From Roseiarcus sp963770035 (GTDB lineage: Bacteria; Pseudomonadota; Alphaproteobacteria; Rhizobiales; Beijerinckiaceae), in NCBI GenBank assembly GCA_963770035.1, contig CAVYON010000026.1, forward strand, positions 1-64,000: a stretch of 64,000 nucleotides of DNA, read 5' to 3'. Positions 9,697 through 16,870 of the stretch are shown here, in pieces. Both the position numbers and the translations under genes were made by a program. Numbering within the stretch: position 1 is the first letter of the stretch; every line of letters begins with the position of its first letter. The notes under the pieces were generated by a model that worked only from the letters and a program-made list of their open reading frames with translations, searched no databases and was not told the DNA's origin.

Positions 9697-10494
9697 ATGA
9701 CCCTTTCGAGCGAAGAAGTCGAACGCTATGCCCGCCAGATCGTGCTGCACGGCGTTGGCGGCCCGGGACAGACAAGGCTGAAGGCGGCGCGGGTCCTCGT
9801 CGTGGGCGCCGGCGGGCTCGGCTCTCCGGCGCTGCAATATCTGGCCGGCGCGGGCGTCGGAACGCTCGGGATCGTCGACGACGACGTGGTCGCGCTGTCG
9901 AACCTGCACCGCCAGATCCTGCACGCAACCGGCGACATCGGCCGGGCCAAAACCGCGAGCGCGTCGGAGGCCATCCGTCGACTGAACCCGCATGTGACGG
10001 TCGAGCCGATCGGCCTCAAACTCGATGCGGCGAACGCGCGGGGACTGGTCGTCGGCTTCGACGTCGTGCTCGACGGCTCCGACAATTTCGAGACCCGCTA
10101 CGCCCTCTCCGACGCCTGCTACTGGGAACGGCGACCGCTCGTCGCCGCGGCGCTCGGCGCGTTCGACGGAACCCTGACCATGCTGAAGCCCTACGAGATC
10201 GGGCCGGACGGGCGGCCGAACCCGACCTACCGCTGCCTCTTCCCCGAGCCGCCCGAACCGGGCGTGGTCCCGACCTGCGCTGAGGCGGGCGTGCTCGGCG
10301 CGATTTGCGGCGTCCTCGGCTCCCTGATGGCGCTCGAGGCGATCCGCGAAATCGTCGGCGGCTTCGGCGACGGCGACCAGAACCTGGTCGGGCGACTCTT
10401 GATGGTCGATGTCAAGGCGATGCGGTTCGAGACCTTGCGCTACGGCTGGGATGAAGCCAACCCGCTGAGCGGGGCGCGAGCCCAAACGGGGTAA
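9697..10494 (+). CDS. moeB: HesA/MoeB/ThiF family E1-like adenylyltransferase
   Basis: 265 residues. It adenylates the C-terminal glycine of a small ubiquitin-like sulfur carrier (MoaD or ThiS) in molybdopterin or thiazole synthesis. Seen: RYARQIVLHGVGGPGQ, nucleotide-binding VVGAGGLGSPALQYLAGAGV (about 34-53), IVDDDVVALSNLHRQILH, LDGSDNFETRY, and the conserved cysteine in VPTCAEAGVLGAICGVLGSL. The CxxC zinc pairs of E. coli MoeB are not present (TYRC replaces CYRC and the C-terminal pair is absent), as is common in alphaproteobacterial members. ATG at 9697 is chosen over an upstream methionine at 9625 because the family begins shortly before ERYARQI. No mo/thi genes are nearby, so the MoeB versus ThiF assignment is open. 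Confidence 0.8.
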   Translation: MTLSSEEVERYARQIVLHGVGGPGQTRLKAARVLVVGAGGLGSPALQYLAGAGVGTLGIVDDDVVALSNLHRQILHATGDIGRAKTASASEAIRRLNPHVTVEPIGLKLDAANARGLVVGFDVVLDGSDNFETRYALSDACYWERRPLVAAALGAFDGTLTMLKPYEIGPDGRPNPTYRCLFPEPPEPGVVPTCAEAGVLGAICGVLGSLMALEAIREIVGGFGDGDQNLVGRLLMVDVKAMRFETLRYGWDEANPLSGARAQTG

Positions 10495-10550
10495 GCGCGG
10501 CGGCGCGGTCTTTGCCCGCACTCGACGGGGCCCGCCAGATTCCGCTCAAT

Positions 10551-10575
10551 GGCGCGGCCCTGTCGGGGCCGCGCC
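10551..10575. terminator. Hairpin between convergent genes
   Basis: GGCGCGGCCC (10551-10560), a 5-base loop, then GGGCCGCGCC (10566-10575): a perfect 10-bp GC stem lying between the ends of the convergent moeB-like and DUF2076 genes. There is no strong U-tract on either strand, so it is a likely bidirectional transcription barrier rather than a classical intrinsic terminator. Confidence 0.55.
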
Positions 10576-10583
10576 GCGGCGCT

Positions 10584-11378
10584 TCAGATGTCGTCGTTGC
10601 CGCCGCCCGAATTGTCGTCGAACGACGAGTTGTCGAGGAAGCCCGCATCGTCCGGCATGCTCGGATCGAACTGGTCCGGGTCGTCCTTGCCCGGCGCGGA
10701 TTCGAAAATGTTGACCGTTTCGTTGCCGCCCGGTTGGCCGCCGCCGCCGAACAGACCGGCGTTCGAGCCGCCGCCGAACAGGCCGCCGCCCGAATGGCCG
10801 GAAAAGAGTCCTCCGAGCAGGTTGCCGATCGCCATGCCGCCGGCCACCCCGGCCGCGGTCGACGCGGCGTTCTGCAGGAAGCCGCCGCCCCCGCCCTGCT
10901 GCGGATAAGCAGGCGCACCCTGCTGCGGATAAGGAGGCGCCGGCTGCGGCGCGCCGCCCCACGGACCCGGCCGCTGCGGCGCGTAGCCCGACGGCGGCGG
11001 GGGGGCGTAACCGGGCGCCTGCGGGGGCTGCTGCTGCGGATAGCCTTGATCCATAGTCTGGCGCGGCGGCGGGGGCGCTGACGGCACGCCGCCGCCGAAG
11101 ATCGACCGGCCCAGGTTGCCGAGGAAGCTTCCCTGCTCCTGCCCGCCCTGGGCCGCATGGGCGGCCGCCGCCTCGAGGTCGGCGATGTGGCGCGCGGCGG
11201 CTTCGAGCGCCTGCTGCTGAACGAGGACGGTCTGGGCCAGGACATAGGGCGCGTGGGGCGCGGCGCGAACGGCGTCGTTGATGAAAGTCTCGGCCTGTGG
11301 ATCGCGGCTGTTCGCGCCGGCCGTGTTGACGCGGTCAAACAGTCCGGCGAGCATCTGGCGTTCTTCGGGGGTCATCAT
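10584..11378 (-). CDS. DUF2076 domain-containing protein
   Basis: 264 residues starting MMTPEERQMLAGLFDRVNTA, the typical opening of DUF2076 proteins of Hyphomicrobiales. After an Ala-rich coiled region (about 20-85) comes a Pro/Gln/Gly/Tyr-rich low-complexity stretch (PPPPRQTMDQGYPQQQPPQ), then AAGVAGGMAIGNLLGGLFSG, which looks like a glycine-zipper membrane segment, and an acidic tail with FLDNSSFDDNSGG. The function is unknown; family members are often called periplasmic ligand-binding-sensor-like, which I cannot confirm. Start ATG 11378 fits the family. Convergent with the moeB-like gene. Confidence 0.8.
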   Translation of the reverse strand: MMTPEERQMLAGLFDRVNTAGANSRDPQAETFINDAVRAAPHAPYVLAQTVLVQQQALEAAARHIADLEAAAAHAAQGGQEQGSFLGNLGRSIFGGGVPSAPPPPRQTMDQGYPQQQPPQAPGYAPPPPSGYAPQRPGPWGGAPQPAPPYPQQGAPAYPQQGGGGGFLQNAASTAAGVAGGMAIGNLLGGLFSGHSGGGLFGGGSNAGLFGGGGQPGGNETVNIFESAPGKDDPDQFDPSMPDDAGFLDNSSFDDNSGGGNDDI

Positions 11379-11627
11379 GGTCTCCCATGCGGGTCTGAAC
11401 CGCCCGCGCCGGGGCATATGGACACGGCGCATGACCAATCCAAGACGGGGCCGCCAATTTTCGCGCGCAAGGCTCGGCCAGGGTTCGCCGGCGCCGCTGT
11501 GGCGATCGTGCGGCTTTACTCGGCTATCCCGATCGTCTAGGCCATTTCCGCAATAAGCCCCGGCCCCTGCTTATTGTCTGGCGCCGGGGTTTCATGCTTT
11601 TTGAAGGCGCACGGAGGGCAAACGCCG

Positions 11628-12923
11628 GTGGCCAATGTCGTGGTGGTCGGCGCCCAGTGGGGCGACGAAGGTAAGGGTAAGATCGTCGACTGGCTGTCGG
11701 TCGGCGCCGACGTCGTCGTCCGCTTCCAGGGCGGTCATAACGCCGGCCATACGCTGGTGATCGACGGCAAGGTGTTCAAGCTCGCCCTGCTCCCGTCCGG
11801 CATTGTCCGTCCCGGCAAGCTGTCGGTGATCGGCAACGGCGTGGTCCTCGACCCCTACCATCTCGTCGACGAGATCGAGAAGATCCGCGGTCAGGGCGTC
11901 GAGGTCACGCCCGAAAGCCTTAAGATCGCCGAGAACGTTCCGCTGATCCTGTCGCTGCACCGGGAACTCGACTCCCACCGCGAATCGACCACCTCGCGCG
12001 GCACGAAGATCGGCACGACCAAGCGCGGCATCGGCCCCGCTTACGAGGACAAGGTCGCCCGTCGCGCGATCCGCCTGATGGACCTCGCCGAGCCGGACAC
12101 GCTCGACGACAAGATCGAGCGCCTGCTCGCCCACCACGACCCGCTCTGCCGCGGGCTTGGCCTGCCCGCGCCGAGCGCGGGCGCGATCCGCGACGAGCTT
12201 CTGGCGGTTGCGCCTAAAATCCTGCCGTTCATGGCCCCGACCTTTGACCTGCTCGACCGGGCGCGGCGGGCCGGCAAGCGCATTCTGTTCGAGGGCGCCC
12301 AGGGCGCGCTGCTCGACGTCGACCACGGCACGTATCCGTTCGTGACGTCCTCGAACACGGTGGCGGCCAACGCGGCGACCGGATCGGGAATGGGGCCGGG
12401 CGCAATCGGCTATGTGCTCGGCATCGCCAAGGCCTACGTCACGCGCGTCGGCGCCGGGCCGTTCCCGACCGAGCAGGACAACGAGGTCGGGCGGCTGATC
12501 GGCCGGCGCGGCAATGAATTCGGCACCAACACCGGCCGCCCGCGGCGTTGCGGCTGGTTTGACGCCGTGCTCGCCCGACAGACGGCGCGCACCTGCGGCA
12601 TCGACGGCATCGCCCTGACCAAACTCGACATTCTGGACGGGTTTGAAGAAATCAAGGTCGCAATCGGTTATCGACTGGACGACAGGGAGATCGATTATCT
12701 GCCGGCGTCCCAGTCCGCCCAGGCGCGTATCGAGCCAATCTACGAGACGATCGAAGGATGGAAGGGCGTCACGAGCAAGGCGCGATCCTGGGCCGATTTG
12801 CCGGCGCAGGCGATCAAATACGTGCGTCGGATCGAAGAATTGGTTGGCGCGCCCGTGGCGCTCCTGTCTACAAGCCCCGAGCGAGACGACACAATCCTCG
12901 TCCACGATCCCTTCCAGGATTGA
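11628..12923 (+). CDS. purA: Adenylosuccinate synthetase
   Basis: 431 residues. Catalyses IMP + aspartate + GTP to adenylosuccinate, the first committed step from IMP to AMP. Motifs: VVVGAQWGDEGKGKIVDWLS (P-loop-like, catalytic Asp), FQGGHNAGHTLV (catalytic His), TTSRGTKIGTTKRGIGPAYE, EGAQGALLDVDHGTYPFVTS, TNTGRPRRCGWFD and the base-specific TKLDILDGFEEI. The start is the GTG at 11628 (VANVVVVGAQ), preceded by GGAGG at 11613-11617; the upstream frame open to 11574 has no equivalent in the family. Full length and intact. Confidence 0.96.
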   Translation: MANVVVVGAQWGDEGKGKIVDWLSVGADVVVRFQGGHNAGHTLVIDGKVFKLALLPSGIVRPGKLSVIGNGVVLDPYHLVDEIEKIRGQGVEVTPESLKIAENVPLILSLHRELDSHRESTTSRGTKIGTTKRGIGPAYEDKVARRAIRLMDLAEPDTLDDKIERLLAHHDPLCRGLGLPAPSAGAIRDELLAVAPKILPFMAPTFDLLDRARRAGKRILFEGAQGALLDVDHGTYPFVTSSNTVAANAATGSGMGPGAIGYVLGIAKAYVTRVGAGPFPTEQDNEVGRLIGRRGNEFGTNTGRPRRCGWFDAVLARQTARTCGIDGIALTKLDILDGFEEIKVAIGYRLDDREIDYLPASQSAQARIEPIYETIEGWKGVTSKARSWADLPAQAIKYVRRIEELVGAPVALLSTSPERDDTILVHDPFQD

Positions 12924-12953
12924 CGGTCCGGAGACCCATCGAGCGGATGTCGA

Positions 12954-14820
12954 ATGGCTGACTATCAATCGCTGCTCACGCGGGCCGTCGCCAATCTGCC
13001 GCCCTCGAGCCCTGCGGCGTCGCGGCAGGCGATCTACGATCGCGCTCGCAGGGCGCTCGTGACGCAACTGAGGTCGTTGCGCCCGCCGCTGCCCGAAAGC
13101 GACATCGCGCGCGAAGAGAGCTCGCTCGACAAGGCGATTGCGGCGGTCGAGGCCAATTTCACCCCCGCCGACGCGCCGCCGGGCTCAGGCGCCGCTCCGC
13201 TGCCGCCGCCGCTCGCGTCCTCTCCCACAGCGTCGGCGGCGAAAAGCCCGCCGCCATCCGGCGCCAGAACTCCAACCGCTCCCGTCGGCAAAGCTCCGTC
13301 CGCCGCCGCCGCGCATCCGGAAGCGCTGGCCCACCCGCAGCCGAGCCCCGCGGCGCCGCATTCGTCGAGCCGCTCCACGCCGACCACGCCGGGCGCGGCC
13401 GCCTCGCCGGGCTACGGCCCGCCGCCGGCGCCGGTTCGGCCCGCCCCGCCGACAGGCGCCGCCGCGCCATACCGTGTTGGCCCTCAGGCGACCCGGCCGG
13501 GCGCGCCGGGAACGGCGTTCTCGACGCTGGCCGAGCCCCGTCCCGCGCCCGCGCGACCGTCCGCGGCGGGCGGCGCCGCGCGTCCGAACCTGTCGCCGGC
13601 TTCGGGCAGGTCGGTCGTTCCGCCCCGCGGCGAGGCCGACGGAGCGAAGCCGCCGCCCATCCAGGTCGCCCTCCCGAACACCGACGGCGCCGCCGCCGCC
13701 CCGCCGGTGGTCGCGGCGGTAGCGGATGAAGATACGCCTGCTACCGCCAATCTTGCGTCGGTAGCCCCGGGCGACCGGACGAGCCCGATCGAATCGCCGG
13801 GCGCGCCGCCGATCACCGCGAACCGCGCCGAAGATGCGGACGACGAAGCGCCGGCGCTCGAACCCGTGTTCAACGACGTCACGCCGAGGCCCGAAGCGGA
13901 GGGCGCCCGCCCGGTTGCGCCCTCTGCGCCGGTCGAGAAGCGGCGAGCCTGGCCATGGGCGGCGCTAGCGGTCGTATTCGGGATTGTGCTGTCCGTCGCC
14001 GTCGTTGCGATCGTGATGCGGCAAAAGCCGCAGGATCTTGCCATTCATCCCCCGGCGCCGCCGACGGAGACGGCTCAGGCGCCGGCCAAGATCGCCCAAC
14101 GCGCTCAGCCGTCCGCTCAGGGCGAGAGCCCTCCTCCCGCCGCCGTTCCACCCGCGGCCGCTCCGCCCGCCGCCGCTCAAGGCGAGGGCCAGCCGCAGGC
14201 GGCTCAGCCGGCGGCCGGAGGCGGCGCGCCCTCCGATGCCCAATCCCACGCGCCGGCCGAGGCCCCGACCGAGACGACCTTGCCGACCGCGGCGCGGGCG
14301 GCGATGCTGATCGCCTCCGCCGACAATCCTCAGAAGCCCGTCGTGAACCTTGGCTCGACGGTGTGGTCGACGATCCCGGCCCCGCAGGATCAGCCGAGCG
14401 GCGTGGCGGTCCAGGCGGAGGCCGACATTCCCGACCTCAAGATGCACGCCTCGATGATTCTGCGGAAGAACGGCGATCCGACGCTGCAGGCGACCCACAC
14501 CATCGACCTGAAATTCACCTTCCAGGAGGGGGCGCCGTTCAAGGGGTTCAAGGACGTCGGCCTGCCGCAGACGCGCAAGCTCGAACTCGGCTGCTTCCGA
14601 AGCGCTGAGCGCGGCCAAGGTCAAGGTCGGCGACGACTATTTCCTGTTCGCGCTCGCCAAGGGCGACGCGGACGCCGCCCGAAACCTCGACCTCATGCAG
14701 ACGCGGGCCTGGTTCGATTTCCCGCTGCTGCTCAACGACGGACGCATCGCCAAGCTCGTCTTCCAGAAGTCGTCCGAAGGCGACGCGATGCTGCAAAAGG
14801 CGTTTGACGCGTGGAAATAG
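12954..14820 (+). CDS. Proline/alanine-rich single-pass membrane protein (C-terminus frameshifted)
   Basis: Begins 30 bp after purA. A short helical N-terminal region (MADYQSLLTRAVANLPPSSP, about 1-70) is followed by some 260 residues of Pro/Ala/Ser low complexity, one transmembrane helix (WPWAALAVVFGIVLSVAVVA, about 331-350), a second Pro/Ala linker and a folded C-terminal domain (AARAAMLIASADNPQKPVVN to FKGFKDVGLP). At about 14575-14590 the frame slips by one base. In the next frame the domain continues naturally (SAASEALSAAKVKVGDDYFL ... AWFDFPLLLNDGRIAKLVF) to TAG at 14818-14820, giving about 621 residues. Uncorrected, the frame runs on as arginine-rich nonsense to 14807. Function unknown; convergent with truB with only 3 bp between. 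Confidence 0.75.
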
Positions 14821-14823
14821 CGC

Positions 14824-15792
14824 CTACCCCTTCAGGTTGAAAACCCGGGTCGAGACGAAGTAGCCGCCTTCGATCACGCCGAACGCGATGGGCGCGCCGA
14901 AGCAAGAGGCCCACGCTGGTCCTTCGGACGCGGCGCCGCGAAGGAGCAACGGCTGTCCGCGCCTCAGGATCGCCGCCCCGTTTCGGTCGACCGGCAGCGT
15001 GACGAGTTCGGAAAGCCCGGCCTGAAGCGGCAGCATGGCGCGCGCCATCAAGCCGGAATCGTCGGGCAGGCGCTCGAGCGGCACGGCGTCGTCGACCGAG
15101 AAGGGTCCGACGCGCATTCGCTTGAGTTCGATGACGTGCCCGTAGCAGCCGAGCGCCCGGCCGAGGTCGCGCGCAATCGCCCGAACATAGGCGCCCTTGC
15201 CGCATTCGGCCTCGAGCACCGCGCTCTCGGCGTCCGCCTCGACCAGCCCGAGGCGGTAGACATGGATCGGGCGGGCCGCGATCGCGAAAGTTTCGCCGTC
15301 CCGCGCCAGGTCATAGGCGCGCGCACCGTCGATCTTGATGGCGGAAAAGGTCGGTGGGGTCTGCTCGATGAGGCCGGTAAAGCGCGGCAGCAGCGCTTCG
15401 ATCTCGGCGGGGCTCGGGCGCCGGTCCGAGCGGGCGACGATCGCTCCCTCCGCGTCGTCGGTCGCGCTTTCCTCGCCCCAGCGCACCCGGAAGCAGTAGG
15501 CCTTGACGCCATCCTGCACGACCGAAACGGTCTTGGTCGCCTCGCCGAACGCCACGGGAAGCACCCCGGAGGCGAGCGGGTCGAGCGTCCCGGCATGCCC
15601 TGCCTTCTTGGCGTTGAACAGAAACTTGAGACGGCCGACCGCCTGAGTCGACGACACGCCGACTGGCTTGTCGAGATTGATCCAGCCGTTGACCTCTACG
15701 CGGGTCGACCGCTTCTGCGGCGCCTTAACGCGTCTGCGACCTTCGCTGCGGTCCGGCGCCGTCTGCGCTTCATTCGCCGCCTCGTCGATCAT
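14824..15792 (-). CDS. truB: tRNA pseudouridine(55) synthase
   Basis: 322 residues. Makes pseudouridine 55 in the T-loop of tRNAs. Motifs: GWINLDKPVGVSSTQAVGRL, KKAGHAGTLDPLASGVLPV (catalytic Asp in GTLDP), VRWGEESATDDAEG, IEQTPPTFSAIKIDGARAY and the C-terminal PUA-like part ending RVFNLKG. The start is ATG 15792 (MIDEAANEAQ). It overlaps the stop of rbfA by ATGA (TGA at 15789-15791), a normal coupling for this pair. An uninterrupted frame joins rbfA and truB only because rbfA carries a one-base frameshift; I do not regard it as a fusion protein. Confidence 0.93.
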   Translation of the reverse strand: MIDEAANEAQTAPDRSEGRRRVKAPQKRSTRVEVNGWINLDKPVGVSSTQAVGRLKFLFNAKKAGHAGTLDPLASGVLPVAFGEATKTVSVVQDGVKAYCFRVRWGEESATDDAEGAIVARSDRRPSPAEIEALLPRFTGLIEQTPPTFSAIKIDGARAYDLARDGETFAIAARPIHVYRLGLVEADAESAVLEAECGKGAYVRAIARDLGRALGCYGHVIELKRMRVGPFSVDDAVPLERLPDDSGLMARAMLPLQAGLSELVTLPVDRNGAAILRRGQPLLLRGAASEGPAWASCFGAPIAFGVIEGGYFVSTRVFNLKG

Positions 15793-16209
15793 GGCGCGTC
15801 GCCCTCCGCCACGTCGCGCGGCCCGAGGTCGCGGGCGACCTCGGGCGACTTCAGAAGCGCGTCGATGCGCTGCTGCGCGTCGAAGCTCGAAATCCAGCGC
15901 AAACCGGAGGTCGGGGGCGAACTTGAGACTGATCCTGTGGGCGATCAGGGTCCTCAGCTCTTTCTTATGGCGGTTCAGCGCGTCGATGGTCGCCGCCGCG
16001 TCCTGGCCGCCGAGCGGCATCACCGAGACCGTGGCGACCTTGAGGTCAGGCGACATGCGCACTACGGGAACGGTGACCGGATGACGCTCGAGGGTGTCGT
16101 CAAGCACGTCGCCGCGCGCGAGGACCTCGGCCATCGCGTGGCGAATGAGTTCGCCAACCCGTTCAAGGCGATGGGTGGGGGCATGGAATTTCGGGGAGGA
16201 TCGGGTCAT
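15789..16209 (-). pseudogene. rbfA: Ribosome-binding factor A, one-base frameshift near the 3' end
   Basis: KH-fold factor for 30S maturation that acts on the 5' end of 16S rRNA. The first roughly 107 residues are typical (RLERVGELIRHAMAEVLARG, TVPVVRMSPDLKVATVSVMP, SLKFAPDLRFALD). At 15890-15892 an AAA run (TTT in the mRNA sense) appears one base too long. Removing it gives RFALDSSFDAQQRIDALL, then KSPEVARDLGPRDVAEGDAP and TGA at 15789-15791, a normal 139-residue RbfA overlapping truB by 4 bases. The gene is important for growth, particularly in the cold, so a sequencing indel is more likely than true loss. Confidence 0.85.
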
Positions 16210-16278
16210 CGGAGCGAACCTGGCGCTTGAGCGCGGAAAGGAAGAAGTCGGACCGCGGAGCGGCCTTTCGGCGGGAGT

Positions 16279-16845
16279 TCAGATCGCCGCGAGTTGCGCC
16301 GAGAAGCCGGGCAAGGCCGCGAAGGAAAGCACGTCGCTTGGCCCGCGTTCGACGATCGACCGCCAGCGATCCCCGTCAGGAGCGCCGTGGACGAATGTCG
16401 TCCGGCGCGCGGCGTCGACCACCCAGAGTTCGTTGACGCCGTGGCGGGCGTAGAGCCGCGCCTTGAGACCGCGATCATAGTCGAGGCTCGTCAGAGCGAC
16501 CTCGATCGCCAGCAGGATGTCGGCGCCCTTGACGGACTCGAGCTTGAGGCCTCTCGGATAGACGACAAGGTCCGGCTCCACGAAGGTTCTTGGGCCGAGG
16601 TAAAGCGTCGTCTCCACGCCAAGCCACAGATGGTCCGGCAGCGCTCGAGCAATGCCTATGTTCAGCGCGGACTTGATCAGCTCATGGACGTGCGTCTTGG
16701 CCTGCATCGGCACGATCTCGCCTTCGATCAGCTCGAAATTCTCATCGTCCGAGATGATCCCAGCGTCTTGCATGCGCAGGATCTCGGCCACCGTGAACGA
16801 CCGGCGGTCGAAACCCTCTGCGGCGCGCGTGACGTTCGCCCTCAT
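16279..16845 (-). CDS. Uma2 family (DUF820) endonuclease-like protein
   Basis: 188 residues with the Uma2 pattern: FTVAEILRMQDAGIISDDEN, FELIEGEIVPMQAK, TTLYLGPRTFVEPDLVVYPR and ADILLAIEVALTSLDYDRG, ending LYARHGVNELWVVDAARR. The EPD and AIEV stretches match the PD-(D/E)xK nuclease core, although the cellular substrate of this family is unknown. It lies codirectionally between infB (26 bp upstream) and rbfA (70 bp downstream), an unusual place because infB and rbfA are normally neighbours. It would be co-transcribed with the operon. Start ATG 16845 fits the family. Confidence 0.85.
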   Translation of the reverse strand: MRANVTRAAEGFDRRSFTVAEILRMQDAGIISDDENFELIEGEIVPMQAKTHVHELIKSALNIGIARALPDHLWLGVETTLYLGPRTFVEPDLVVYPRGLKLESVKGADILLAIEVALTSLDYDRGLKARLYARHGVNELWVVDAARRTTFVHGAPDGDRWRSIVERGPSDVLSFAALPGFSAQLAAI

Positions 16846-16870
16846 GACCTATCGCCCTGGCCGCGCGCCT

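Noticed and set aside
14824..16209. A natural RbfA-TruB fusion protein
   Set aside because: Correcting one base restores both standard genes with an ATGA overlap; the linker is nonsense.
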